Shown here one piece after another: positions 11,974 to 26,900 of a stretch of DNA of 64,000 nucleotides. Each line of letters starts with the position of its first letter. Position 1 is the first letter of the stretch. The DNA is from Desmodesmus armatus. Lineage: Eukaryota > Chlorophyta > Chlorophyceae > Sphaeropleales > Scenedesmaceae. The translations under genes and the position numbers were made by a program. Under the pieces are notes generated by a model. That model was not told the origin of the DNA and searched no databases. It saw nothing but the letters and a program-made list of their open reading frames with translations. Location of the stretch: the NCBI GenBank assembly GCA_007449985.2, contig VIIQ02000838.1:1-64000 (forward strand), read 5' to 3'.

Positions 11974-14900
11974 TTCAGGACCTGACCGTCACGCCCCACA
12001 CACGCACCATCAGGCTCCCAGCCCCCCAAACCCCCCAAGTGCGGTACGCCCACCCGCCCGACACCCCCCACACCCGCGAACCACAAGGCCACGAGGAGCA
12101 TCCATTCACCCGTGATCCTCCTCAGATGAATGAAGAACCCCCTCATGTGCGACCACCACCATCCACACACGATACTGAGGAGCCGTCACACATGCGCCCC
12201 CCACAGTGGGCTGCTCAGGACGATGAGCCTCCCCACATTCACCCCCCTCAGCAGTATGATTCCAACAGCGAGCCTCCCCACATGCGGCCTCCACAGCAGT
12301 ATGAAGTTCATGGTGACGGACCCCCACACTATGAAGATCGTTCTGAAGTGCGTGAGGAGCCACACAGCGAGCCTCCACACTATCAAGATGTGCGTGAGGA
12401 TCCACGTGATGATTTGCGCGAGAAGCCACATGTTGAGCATGAAGGGCCAGACTACGCTCATGAGGATGGTGACCAACACAAGCCCAGGTGACAGAGAGGG
12501 GGGAAACGGGGGGGGGGGTGCTTGTGGTGAGGGGGGAGAGGAGGGGGGTGGCTGATAGGGATGGTGAAAGGGGGCGGGGGGGGGGTATGTGGAAGAGTAG
12601 TGGCGGCCACCTCAGGGGCGTGAGGATGGTGACCAACACAAGCCCAGGTGAGAGAGAGTGGGGGGGGGGGGCAGAGGAGGGGGGGCTCACAGGGATGGTG
12701 AAAGGGGGGGATTTAGAAGAGTAGCGGCGGCCAGCTCAGGGGCGTGAGGACGGTGTCTATCACAAGCCCAGCTGAGGGAAAGGGAGGGGGGAAGGGGGGG
12801 GGGGCTCATAGGGATGGTGAAAGGGGGGGCAGAATGTGGAAGAGGAGCGGTGGCCAGCTCAGAGGCATGAGGACGGTGGCTATCACAAGCCCAGGTGTGA
12901 AGGAGGGGAGGGGCTCATTGTAGGGGGGGGGCATGCTTATGGGGGTGGTGACTGGCCAACACGGGTGTGGAGGGGGGGGAGCTCACAGGGATGGTGACAA
13001 GGGTCAGAAGGGGATGGGGAGGGGGGATGGAGAGAGGGGGGGGGGGGGGGGGCATGATGACGGTGGCGAGAACGTAAGGAATGGAGCGGCTATGCACATG
13101 CATGGTGTGCTCCCTCCCTCGACAATTCACGCTGATATGGGTCGCTGGGGGTGGGAAACACACCCAACCCCTGTAATTATGCAAGTAATTCCCCCAAACA
13201 CATGCATCTGCAGTCAATGACACATCCACAGTCCAATGCGTCCCTCACACATCATCCAACAGACCGCATCTCCTCAACAGCTGGAGCTGTCACACTTGGG
13301 GTCTATGCAAAAAGCCCTGCTACGCTACTGTATGTACGCAGGCACCACGCCACCAAGCCCCCCGAATGGGTCACACACATGCATCTGCTGTCACTGACGC
13401 ACTCTTATCCGCCCCACACACGTCTTCCAAGGCATCTCCTAAACAGCTGTAAACCTACCAAACCACTACCTCCATAATTGACTCAACTAAACTAACTCAC
13501 GGTATGCATGCAGGCACCACGCTGCCAAGGCCCCCAAATGGGCCACAGGCGAGGGCACACAAGATGACAAAAAGCCCCTCGGCTCCCAGGTCGACAGCAG
13601 CTACAACCAGCAGCAGCAGCAGCAGCCAAGCCCTAAGGAGGTTCCTGCATCTGGCAATGACCCTTTCAAACCAAGGTGAGGCCTCACTCACCCCCTACTC
13701 CTGCCCCCCTGATATGTCAGTTTTTTTAATATCTGCCAGATTGCGACATGTATGAAAACCTGCTACGGCGGCAGGGTTGACTCCAAAGAGACTATCCCCC
13801 TAGTCAGGCACTACCCCCCACCCCACCCCCCGTGCTGTGCTATGCTGTGCAGTGGCAAAGCCTCCGCCCAGCCCCCCAATGTGTGTGTGTGTGGGGGGGG
13901 GGGGGGATGGTAGTGGTGTGGGCATGTGTATGCTTGGTTGGGCAAACAGTTTGCCCCCTGTGTTTGGTCAGGCACTGAGACCGTCTCCCCCCCCCCCCCC
14001 CCTCCACCCGTGCTGTGCTGTGTAGTGGCAAAGCCTCAAAGCAGCCCCCCAAATGGGCCACCCAAGATGCCAAGGATACAAAACCCGACGGCTTCAAACT
14101 GGCCTCTCCTGACGACTGGTACAACAAGCAGCAGCAAGGCCAGCAGCAGCAACAGGGTACGCAACAGCAGCAGCACACACCCGCCAAGACTCAGTATGGC
14201 GGGGGTCAGGACGGCTCTTACTACCAGAACCCTGCAGAATATCAGCCTGGTCAGCAGCAGCAGTACGAAGTTCGCAGTGAAGTACCAGAGGCTCAGAGGC
14301 CTTGGCTGGACGAGCAGCAGCAGTACCAGCAGCAGCAGCAGCAGGGTGGCGTGGTGTACCCCCCACAGCCGGAGAAGGACAGACGTGACCCCTCTCTGCT
14401 CCTGCCCGAAAGGCCGTCCAATGGGCAGAAGCTAATGAAAGGGGGTGTGGTCTACCCACCACCACAGCAGCAGCAGCAGTACCAGGACCCTGCCTCAGGG
14501 TACAAGCCAGGGGAGGAGGGGTATGGAGGGTACAGGTCAGAGCAGTACACTCCACCACAGCAGCAGTACAACAGCTACAGCCGGCAGCAGGCACCTGCAG
14601 ATGGGCAGTACAACGAGCAGTACAAGGGTGCAGACGAGCAGTACAAGGGTGCAGAAGACTACTACGGCCGCCAGCAGGCACCCAGGGACATTGACAACCG
14701 CCTGTTCCCTGAGAAGTTGCCTCAGCAGCAGCAGCAGCAACAGATGCCCCTTCCAGTGAGGCCAAACCTGCCTGGACCTGAGCCCCGGCCCCTCCCACAG
14801 CCACCCAGCCAACAGGAGCAGCATGAGCAGTACCGTGAGCAACAGCAGTACAAGCCAGTACAGCACCCCGGTGTACAGGAGCAGTATGAGCAGTACCGTG

Positions 14901-17900
14901 AGCAACAGCAGTACAAGCCAGTGAGGCCAGACATGCCTGGGCCAGAGCCCCGGCCTCTCCCACAGCAGCCCAGGCAGCAGGAGCAGTACCGTGAGCAACG
15001 GGTGTACAAGCAGTACCCGGATCAGCCCGCATACCAAGGTAGTTACACTGGAGGGTGGTGTATCAACCTGACTTTGCAGTTGGGGTTCTTCAATTTCATG
15101 CAGGCGACCCACAGAAGTACATGCTTGGGTGTTACTGCACGGTGCCTGCCCATACATGCTTGCTGGTGTCTGAGCATTTGAAGGGTGGCAGGCGCCGGAC
15201 AATTCAATCTCTCAATAGCTACTGTTGCATAGGCTGATACTCTTTGCTGCTGTGCCTGCTCACCCTATCTCGTACACACAGGACATGCCCCACGTTACGC
15301 CCCCCAGGAACAGCCCCGTGAGAGCTACATCCCCAGTCGCGAGTATAACAGCTTATACCACGATGACTCATACCCTCCCAACTACCAGCCTAACTACCAG
15401 GCCCAACCCGAGCCTCCCGTCCGCCCTGGGCCCGAACCGAAGCAGCCTCCGCCCGTTGACCACGCCACTTGGTGGGAGCAGCAGCGCCAGATCGCTATCG
15501 GGCGAAGGAAGGCGGTGCGCGACATCGATACGCCGGAGATCCGCCAGGATGACAAGAAGCAAAGCACAGAACAGGAACTCGACGTTGACGATGTTCAGCA
15601 AGACGCCCCGTCAAGCTTCCGTCAACAAGAGGCCCCGTCAAGCCTCGGTCAGCAAATCCCTGAACCGCAAATCCCTGAACCGCAAGAGCCCAGCAGCAAT
15701 GCGCCCGACTACTACGAGGACGCTCCCCGTTTGTCACCCCGTTACGACGTCCCGAAGGAGCAATACGATGGTATCGTGGAGGTTTATGGCCGCAGGTCCG
15801 TGGGGGTCCATGTCTTGGGGTACTCAGTCATTGCATGATAGGGTTTTGAGACTGGGGTTTTGACCAGGACTGACACCTAGCTGCTGCTGCTCCACCTGCT
15901 GCTTCGTGTGCTGCGCACTGTATTTCACATAGATGCTGTTGTACAGCTCTGTCCCTACAGTTTGATTAGTGGCTGTTTCATTCACAAGCTGCCGCTGCTC
16001 AACCTGCTGCCTCCTGCTGTGTCATGCATACCACAGCTGGGACACAAAGGTCTGTGCGCCTTGCCCTAGAGGCTTTTACAGTACAGCTGCCTACGGCTAC
16101 ACCCCTGCCAAGATTGCAGCACCAGCAGCAGCTGCTGTGAACGCCACAGCAGCAGCAGCAGCACCTGCTACAGCCACCGTCGGTACTGCAGCATTATCCA
16201 CCCCAGCCACACCGGCCCCAGCCGCAAAGTCTGGCAAAACAGCAGCAGCAGCGACTGCCGTGAAAGCCCCTGCCGCGGCAGCGCGCACAGCACAGTCTCT
16301 GGGCGGCTATGATGGACCTAAGCCTCGGGCTCAGCTGTGTGATAGGTAAGTCCTGAGGGCGCATTGAGCCGAGCCTTTTGCAGTGGGGGTTGCCTGTTTG
16401 TCGTCCCTCGTCCATCTGCTGCGACCTTTCGTTCTGGCAATTCGTTTGCAGCGTAGCTGCTCGATCACCAAGTTGAACACTCCTTCCACACTGTTTGAAA
16501 GAAAGAAAGAGTCTGACCCACCCCCTTTGTATGTGTGATAGGTGTCTTGGAGAGGATCAGGAGGCAGGAGGGTTCCTGACTCCCAAGGAAGGCACAACAG
16601 ACCCTGAGGAGTGTGGGTGTGCGGCAGGTGAGGAGTCACACAGTGTGACGTTGCAAACTTGCTCGTGCATGGGCTTGTGCTGTCCCAAGGTGCGAGCTTG
16701 CTTGTGCAAGAAAGGGCTCACGGCCTTATTGTTGTTCGACAAGCTGTCAGTGCCAGGTGGTTGGTGTGCAGTGTGTTGATGTGTGCAAGCTCTTGCTGCA
16801 ACAGCTTAGCTGGCTTCAGGCCAGCAGTGCTTTCAAAAAAGGCTAGCCTTGCTGCTGGGTGCTGATTCAACAGGGGGTGGCATGCCACATACCCTTGAGT
16901 GTAAGCATGCGGCTTGATACAGTGTAACAACAGCTGCAGAGAGCTGGCCGCCAGCATGCTGCTCAATTTGGCTGTCCGTATGTCTGTCCTGTTGCTGTTT
17001 CTGTAGGACATGGCGGAGTGGGCTGCACACCTTGTGAGGAGGTAAGTGGGGCTATCAAAACCAGTCTGAGCACTTTGGCTTGTATGGAGGCAGCCAGTGA
17101 GGCAGCAGGTTTTGCCCGGCTGCTGGCCGCAGAGCATAAATGCCACGCAGAAAGCCTGGGGCTCATCGCGGCTTGCACACTGTGAATGTGACATACTTAT
17201 CCTGCTCTGTGCAATCACACAGTCACACAGACTCTGTGCTGACCTGTTGGTGATGTAACCACTTGAACCTTGTACGCAGGGTTTCTACTCCCGTGGTGGC
17301 CGCTTGGCCAACTGTGAGATGTGTCCCAACGACGGCCACGGTTTCACGACCATGCCAAGCATTGGCGCAGACGACGTGACCGACTGTGTCTGTATACCAG
17401 GTGTGACCTTGGAGGAGTGAAAAATACGGTTGGGAGTGTAGAAGAGTGACCTTTGGGATAGTGGGAAAGTGACCTTTGGGAAAGTAAAAGCGACCCTTGG
17501 TCGAGTGAGAAAATCATTCAGGCAGCATGCATGGTGACAATGTGGCATTACTTGTGCATGCATGCGGAGCCATCACATGCTTGGTGAAAGTTCAGACACC
17601 AAGCTTTACACCACTGTCTAACTGAAAGCTGCCAACAGATTTGCACCCTTGCAGCACAGATGTAGCGACAGCTATAACAGGCCCACTATCAAGTCCTTCT
17701 ATGAGCATGTCCATAGGAACCTTTTCCAAGTGAATTTCCGATAATTAAAAGGCAAAAAAAGTTAAATAAATATAAAATAAATATTTTTATAATAAATTTA
17801 AATAAGTCTAAAATAAAATAAAGCAAGTTGCTTATGTGACACATTGAACCTGCCGGCAAAGTCCAACATGATGATGATGGTGCTGTTGTGTGCATGCTGC

Positions 17901-20900
17901 AGGACATGGCTTTGATGGAGAGTCCTGTGAGGTCTGCCCTGTTGGTAAGTCTCTGCTGGGATGCACTGGGTGTTACACTCGGAACATTTTCAAATTGATG
18001 CCTACTGTTTTCGACGGCTGGCTTGGTGGGGGCAAACGGTCGCCGCGGTACCTGTCATTGAGAAACTGGGGGACGTCAAGCAGTAGGCATTATCGGCACC
18101 CTCATGAGCTTCTTGGCGCGCTGACCAGTCCCGAGGGTGGGACCTTGTCCCACAAACTGAACTGTCACAGCACAGGTTGCGGACAAGGTCCCAACCTCGG
18201 CACTTGTCAGCGAGCCAAGGGCTCACGAGGGTGCACATTGGGCTTATCACTTGGTCGGCAGGCTGCATGTTTTGGGGTCCCAACCGACGCGGCGTCTACA
18301 TTAGCATGATGAATACACGCTTGAGTTTCTTGCGCACAAGCACCAGCAAGTGTGTGTCAGGAGGGCTCGGGGTGCAGCACTGGTTGGAATACTAGAACTA
18401 GATTAGAGAGGTGACCTCCCTAGTTCTAGTGGTCCAGCAAGTACTGCACCCCAAGCCCTGCTGACACACCTGCCAGCAGCAATACTGGTGTGGCCTGCCA
18501 TTGCATACTCGCTCCGCTGACGCTCAGACCCTGTGGGCACCTCCAGCCGCAGGCCCTGCAAGCCTGTTGTCATCACTTTAACGGATCTCCTGTCGGCAGC
18601 TGGGCTGCTGCTGCTGGCTGCTGCTGCTGCTGGCTGCTGCTGCTGGCTGCTGCTGCTGCCACTTACACCCTGTAGGCACATACAGCCACGGGCCCTGCAT
18701 GCCTTGCTTTATCACACTCAAGCATGCGTTGTCGTTCTCTGCTGCTGGCTGTTGCTATTGCTGCTGCTGCTGCACACCGTGTAGGCACTTGGAGCCGTGG
18801 CTACAGCCACGGGCCTTGCAAGCCCTGCAAGCCTGGCATGATCACTAACGCATGCAATATGTTGTTGGCTGCTGCTGCTGCTGCTGCACACCGTGTAGGC
18901 ACTTGGAGCCGTGGCTACAGCCGCGGACCCTGCAAGCCCTGCAAGCCTGGCATGATCAGCCCCCAGGGTTCTGTCAGTCCTGATCAGTGCGAGGTGTGGG
19001 AGTGGGAGTGCCCCGTGGGGCAGTGGGCGCCTGAGGGGGCGCTGTCTCCTGAGGAATGCAAGTGCTACCCAGGTAAGACCGGTTAAAAAACCAATAAATA
19101 AAGATACAAAAATAATAAATTCAATCCAAATAAACACACGACTTGTAATCACACGACTGCAAATACATGAGGCAAAGTTTGCTCTGCGCCAAAGTTCCAA
19201 CAGTCAAAGGTGCACACAGTGTAGGGAATGTCTCACTGTATCTTGAGGACTGCAGGTGATATGCGGTATCAGGTAAGACCGGGGTCGTGGTTACATGGTT
19301 TGATTTGTGCCTGGTTTGTTGACAACAGCCAAAGGTGCACGGAGTAAAGGGAATGTCTCACGGTCTCCTGTGGAACGCAGGTTCTTGTCAGGTTGAACCG
19401 GTGTACATGCAAGCGCTGACGATGCATGTCGCCTGAGTTTCTGCGCCATCACAATCAGAGGCTGGAGCCTGGGAGGCTGGGGAAATGCATCTGTACAAAC
19501 TGCCATGAGGAGATGCAAACCTGCCAATGAGTGTGTATGCTGCTCGTGACCCTGGTGCTTTGTGTTTTGTGTGTGTCCAGGATTTGGAGGAGTGCATTTC
19601 CTCTCTGGGGTGCCCTGCCACATTTGCCCACCTGGTGAGCAACCAGCCTTGGTGGGATTGGACACCTGAGGTTTTGTTCTTGAGGGGGGGGGGGTGTAAG
19701 CGGATACATGCACACATCTCCGCAGGTGCCGCACCACACTTCTGAACCTGCTTTTCGCAGGGCTCAGTGAGTGCTCCCTTGTCAGCTGCTGGCACCCATA
19801 GTTGCTGCCACATTTGCGCAAGCATTGTATACAGCCTGAACCTACAATGCTGTGGTCACTAAGAACACCCAATGTGCCTTTGCTTCCTGTACGTCAGCAC
19901 ACCTTCACCTCTCGTCCTGCCGTATGTCGCCCGTCATTGGATTGCATGGATTGTAAAACATGCGACACTAAACAGCGATTGTGCTGATGTGCAGGCACCT
20001 ACGCTACTGGCGGCAACCGGGGTCCTTGCCGCCCCTGCGGAAAGGGCAAGACCAGTAACCCTGGTGCAGCCAGCGAGCACGAGTGCTACCCGATCCAACA
20101 GGAGTGCCCGCCAGGCTCTGTGTCTGACACAGAGTTCGGTAGGCTCCTCTCCGCCAAAATCGCAAAGTCCGCCTCGAAGTCCGATGCGAACCTCGCCGGC
20201 AAGTCGTCACCTGCCGAAGCCGCGGTGTCGATCGCGGCGGTTGAAGCCAATGGGAAGAAGGTTCGCGTCTATCGGCAGACGCCCCCGGAGGGAGCTGCTA
20301 AAGCCCTGGCAAATATCACGGCGACAGCAAAACCCAAGACCAAGACACAAAAGGACGTCAAGGCAAAAACGAAGCAAGAAGAGCTTTACTCTGGCGCCTG
20401 GGGGTTACAGATGACAGGCAGTGACAGTGATGGGCACGGCTACGACGAAAAGACCGAGAAATATGTCGAGGAGCATTACTACGCCTTCAGGGACTATGAG
20501 GACGAGGAGGAGGGTCGCTGCGTCTGCAAACCTGGGTGAGCTATGCGTTTTTGTGTCCGATCCGGCTATTGCTTGACTCTGCAGCTGTCACTGCGCTTGA
20601 GTACGATGCTGGCTTCAGTTTCTGGACGGATCTACGACCTTGCTTGATTTGAAGTGGAGTCAAGCCCGATCAAGCCCGATCATAAATCCATCACCCTCCA
20701 GTGGAGGCTGAAGCCAGCATTCTGCTGAAGCGTAGTGTCAGTTGAGGGCCCGCGGCCAACAATGAGTGGCGTTGTGCCAAAGGGGACAGTCGCACACAGC
20801 ATAGGGGGTGTGCATCTTGATGCTTTCAAATAATATAAATAATATAATATGAACTTGTGCCCCAACTGAACATTATAATATCAACTAGCGTGACACCCGT

Positions 20901-23900
20901 GGCATGATGCCACGGCCCCAAGGTTAAATGGTGTGTCTGTAACCGAGCCCGCCTGTCCAACCCTGTTGTTGATAACCGCCTGTTCAACTGTTGATGCTGC
21001 CTTCTGCCCCCCCCCCCCCTCTCCACAGTCCTATCACCCACCACACCTGCACCGTCCCTGCACTCCCCTTGTCACTGTCCACCCACGTCCCTTGTGCCCC
21101 ACAGCAATACCAACACTTGCACTGCATCACAAGGACTGCCCATTGCTGCTCAATGTTATTTGCCACACGTGTGGTGAAGTGTTGCAAATCCGATTTATGT
21201 GTCTGCGCTGTGCTGTGTTTCTGCACTTGTTGTGTGCAGCCACGGCAGCCACAGGGGCTCTGCACCCTGCCACGAGTGTCCTCCAGGTTAGTACGGACAG
21301 GCTGCAGATTTCGTGTGTCGGTGTGTGTGTGTGGGGGGGGGGGGGCTGCAGTTCCCCCAGTGCTACCACTACCCGCCAGCTTTGACGCCCATGTGTGCGC
21401 CAGGTCTGCCCATGCGCATGTGGCAACACGCCTATGCACTAGCAAGCCGCGTGCATGTGGCACATTAAACCCAAACAAACCCATGAGCAACAAAACCATG
21501 GCCTCCAGCACAGTGCGCAGTCAGTCCAAGTAACTTCACGGTTGCCGCAGCATGTCTCTTTGTTACTTCCACCTGCTGTCGGATACCCGGTGGGGGGGGG
21601 GCGTCAGCTCCTGCCAACTCTGTCCCCTACCACCCCTTCTTCTTGCATGTCTGTCGACAGACGTCCGTCTGTGTTGTTTTTATCCCCCATAAGCCCCTGG
21701 CTCCCTTGCGGGCCGCATGGCTTTGACGTGCCAAATACTGTGACTGTTTTTGCAGGTATTTGGAGCTCAGGTGGCTCCCTCAGCCCCTGCCAGCCATGCC
21801 CTGCACCATTTACTGTTGTTTGCTTCACTTTCATCCACACCTGTCTGTCTGTCTGTTTGTTTTTACGTGTCATCTGCAGGTACATGGAGTTCAGGCGGCT
21901 CAGTCAGTCCCTGCCAGCTATGCCCCGGCGGTTCATACAGCCCTCCAGGTTCTGAATCATTGGAGCAGTGCGAAATGCCGGCTGTGGTTTGCGAGCCCGG
22001 CATGTTTGCACCCATGGATGCAAAGAGCGAGAAGGATTGTGTCTGCAAGGCTGGGCGAGGAGGTAAGCATTGAGAAGGGGCAGAATTGGGTTGGCAGCAC
22101 TATGCGCCTCAAACCTAGGAAGAGATCAGGACAGCCAGGGTTTTGGTTTCTCAAGTAAACTGTCAGTAGTACCATGTGAAGAATTCAAAAGAACCCCACT
22201 TGGTACCATCGGTGTATCGATGCAACGCTTTTTGGACAGAATTCTAGCAACGCAACATGTCCCTCCCATATTAGTTGTGCTTCTTATAGGAGGCTTCACA
22301 CACCCCTACAACCCCTCTCTTAGCTAACACCTGCTGCCTATCTGCTGCACCCACAGGCAAGGGCACCCCCGCCCACCCCTGCACTCCCTGCCCACCCGAC
22401 ACCTTCTCCCGTGGTGGCTTCACTGACCCCTGCACCCCCTGCCCCGTCCCCAAGGGGTAGCCTGGACATTTCCTCCTGCCGCCCTGACAAATCCTCTGCC
22501 GAATCAAATTCACGCCCCTCCACCCCCTGCCTCCCCTTTTGCACCCTGTGGCCGCAGGCAAGGGCACCCCCGCCCACCTCTGCACTCCCTGCCCACCCGA
22601 CACCTTCTCCCGCGGTGGCTTCACCGACCCCTGCACCCCTTGCCCCGTCGGCACAAAGTCCCCAAGAGGCAGCCTGGATATTTCCTACTGCCACCCCGAA
22701 AATATCTGCCCAATGGGCACATGGGTCCCCGACAGCTTCTCTTACTACTCTGATGATGATGATGTAATCCTTCCAGGATTACTAATGGCTGCAGCTTTCG
22801 GTACTACTACTGCTGATGTGGCCAGCGTGGAAACTGCAGCAGCAGCAGGAGCAGCAGCGGGAGATGGGGAGGGTATGGTTCGGACCAGTCAGTTCTTTGG
22901 GTTGGATAACCCCAAGCCTAAGAAGGCAGCTGATGCCAACAAGCAGCAGCAGCAGAAGGCGCAGAGCAAGCCCGACTCCAGGAGGTGAGGATGACAAATG
23001 CGCGGTTTAAGGTTTAGATGCTTAGGGTTTGGCACATGCATGTTCAGTGTTGAAAATGTCCTCACCTCGCACCTTACACATGGGTTAAGAGACTGGGGTA
23101 CGCCAGTAGGCCCTCTGGGCACCCTCATGAACCCTTGGCTGCTGGCTAGTGCTGAGGTTGGGAGTTAGTCCCCTCTTACTGTGCTGTACTGTATTACCAC
23201 GGTTGGGAGTTACTGTGCTGTACTGTATCGCCGAGGATGGGAGTTCCTGTGCTGTACTGTATAGCCGAGGATGGGAGTTACTGTGTTGTGCTGTATCGCC
23301 GAGGATGGGAGTTACTGTGCTGTACTGTATAGCCGAGGATGGGAGTTTCTGTGCTGTACTGTATCGCCGAGGTTCGGAGTTGGTCGCCTCTTACTGTGCT
23401 GTACTGTACTGCGCGTACTTTGTTACTGCTGCAGCATGGACATTGGGTTCATCGGAATGGGCGGTGGAGGCAGCAGCTCCAAAAAGGCAGCCACTCCCAG
23501 CCCCTGGCAGCTCATGGATACCCCCGGGGCGGCCAAGCTCCACCAACCAAGCCCCAAAGCTTCCCAACCCAAGGCTGGGACACCAAGGCCCACTGACAGC
23601 ATCATTGGCGGCAGCGACAGCAGCAAAACGGGTGGTTCTCAGAATTCACAGAATGCATTTGGTAGTTGGCCTCTGTTGGAGGATGTTGTTGGCGGCAAGG
23701 TGGTTACTGGCACACCTCGTGACAGCAGCAGCAGCAGTAAGGATAGCCGCCAGGGGCCCAGCAAGGGTCCTAGCAAGCCCCAGCAGCAGCAGCAGCAGCG
23801 GAAGCAGGGGGCCAAGGGTGGCGAGCCACAGCCGATGCCTGTCAGTGGTGGCGTGGGCAGGGATGGGGGCAGAAGGTGAGTTTTAAAGCTTGCTTGGTGA

Positions 23901-26900
23901 CTGGCTCCTGCACAGCTTTATCTTATGAGCATGCATTGGCACTGAAAGATTTTCAACTACACCACTCAGTGCAATCATGACAACATCCCTGCAGTAAGGT
24001 GTCTGAACGGATCGCACGTGAGTGTGCAACTTGGCCCATGCATTCACCCCAGCATCGCTGCAGTCACAGGCTGCGCAGCCTGCGGCACGTCACAGCAGTC
24101 TCAGCGTTGCCATGTGTTGAGCACCCCGTCTGATTGTGCTACCCTCCACCCCCGCACCCTCACCCCCCCTACCACCCCCCCCCCCCTCCTTGCTAACACA
24201 CTCCACCTCCCACCCCCATTCTATCGCCTGCAGGTACTACCCTCACAGGAGGTCGTCATGGAGGGATGACACCATGTTTGGTGACTTTTTGTCCAAGGGC
24301 AACAAGTCAACAAGTCAGTACGGGTGCGTCATATTTCTGACTCAGAAAGCGCCCGTTACTGTTACTGTTACTTGTACATGGTTCTTTACTGATGTTCACT
24401 GCCTCTTCAGAGGGCACCAGCCAACACCAGGGGTCTTTTCTGGGGACGAGGAAATTGGGGTTGGGATCTCACTTGCCCTTACAGCATAGCTCAGAGACTG
24501 GGGCACGACAAACCCTGTGGGCACCCTCATGAGCCCCAGGGGCTTCGTACCGCTTTCGCCCCTACGTGGAATCACTAGATGGCTAGTGCCAAGGTTGCAG
24601 CCTTGACCCCTGTCCCAGTGCGGTACTGGAGTGTGTAGTGACAACACAGCCACAGCTTGAACAACACATCCTTTAAATGTTCTCCCGTCTCTGCGATATC
24701 AATGATTGGCAGGCATTAGATTTGACTTGACAGCTACAGGTGCAACATTTAGTCAACCACTGATTGGACGCTGCTGCTTCTGCGTGTATACATGCCTACG
24801 TAGGTCTGAAGTCAAAACACGGTGCATCAACAAGAAGGGTCGTAACGACTACAACTTGTTTGACGTTCTTGGCGGCGGCAACGTTGTATGGGTCAACTGT
24901 ACTGACGATTATGGCTCTGGGTAAGTGAAGTGTGGCCTTTGACACTGGGGTGCTTGGGTGGGGTTTTGGGTTGGTTGCTTGAAGGATACTTGCTCAACTG
25001 TTTGTAATCACTAGGTCAGCTGACAAGTACGGCCCTGGATGGGCCGGGGTGCTGTTGAGAGGCACAGGCAGATGGTCAAGGCACAAATCCATGGGGGCCC
25101 GGCTCTGAGATCAGGTGGAACTGATGCATGGCTGCTTGTTGTGCCGCAAAGCGACGCAGGATGCTTAGCATTGACAAGCGGCAGGAAACCATTCACACAG
25201 CACTTACCAGCATCATGCAAAATGCTGGATCTCTCTTGCTGGCTGCATGTTAACGTTCAGGTCTAATGAGTACCGCCACAGCAGCGGTGATTACTACTAT
25301 GGCCAGGAGAACAACACCACCGGTGGACAAAAGCACACTCAGGACAGGTCCTATGACAGGTAATGCAGGTTTCTAAACTCCGGATCCCGGTGGCCTGAGC
25401 ATTACGTAATGGTTATGGTACTAGCATTGTTGTTGTGGTACCTTACATGGCATGGGACAGTTCAACTTTCGGAGGGGCGACAAGTCAGCGCCTCAGATGG
25501 AGATTGTGACTGAGTGGGTGACACTTACTAGGTAAGGAGGGGAGGCCTCTCCTCACCAGCTCCCTTCTAGCAATGATGCTGGTTTCCCAAACGCAACGAT
25601 CGTTGCTGGCTGGAAGACGGTGTGGTTCCATGGCCGCCATTGTCCGGCACAACAGGCGCATTGGTATTGTGAGGCTCCTGCTGAGTCGAATGATATCTCC
25701 CAAGAGGCGAGGGGGGGAGTGGCCCGAGTAAGTAAGGACGCATCTATGCCTTTGGAGTACCCGGTACCAGGCTGGCATCCAGCCATGACAAACTCACCGT
25801 GCCACTGGCAGTCGAGGATGCATTGTGAGGCTGTGTGTGCATGTATGTGTATGCAGGTATGGCTACGACCAGTACGGATATGACAGGGAGGGATACACCC
25901 GTGAAGGCTACGACCAGGACGGAGTCGGTGGGTCATCATCAGTCTGTGGTCTGTGCACGCATGCGCATGTGGTCTCCTGTGCCGAAACCCTTCTGCAACC
26001 ATTGGCATGTCTGGCAACCTTATGTCTACGTCACAGCTTATTCATGTTCACAGTGCATCAGTGGGTGAATTTTCAGTGCACTCTGGCAACCCACATCCAT
26101 GTTGTTGTGTGTTTTTACTAATCATCATCGGATGGGCGCCGCTGCTGCCTCTGTACCCGAACGCGCTTGTCGCATGCAGATCCCTACGGCTTCGACAGGA
26201 TGGGTCGTTTCCGCGGCTTTTCTGGCGAAGATGACGAAAAGAATCGAGATGGTGCAAGCGACGATTCGGGAGGCGACATGCCCCGCGACGGTGCAAGCGG
26301 CGATTCATGTTACGACATGCCCAGCGACGGTGCAAGCGGCGATTCACGTTACGACATGCCCAGCGACGGTGCAAGCGGCGACAGCCAGTATGATCCTCGC
26401 CATGATGACTCGTCAGATGATTATAGCAAGGATTCGCGGGAGGATGCCAAACGTGATGATGAGTATTATTATGACATGATGCCGCCACAGTATGCAGTGG
26501 CAAAGGACTGCACCTGCAGGCCAGGGTGAGTTTCAGCTGCACTTATAGTACAGCGTACGGCAGATGCAGTACAGTGCGGTGCACTGAGTTCACAGCACAA
26601 CAAACGCAGCAGCTGCAAGTGACAGGCCTTGCACACACTGTGGGGCAGCCGGGTGTCTATCATACCATGCCGTCAACACAACAACTTCACCCATGTGCAT
26701 GTGTTGGTCAGTGGCAGGGGAGTTCAGCAAGACCATCTCAAGCCGCGCAAGCCTCACATGTTTTTTGTGTTGTGTTCTCTGCTTTCTTGTGTGGTGTTCT
26801 TTGCTGACTTGTTGGATGTGCCGTGTTGTGTGCGGCAGGTTTGGTAGCAAGACTGGAGAAGAGGGCACCCCCTGCTACCGCTGCGCCCCAGGCTGTGACT

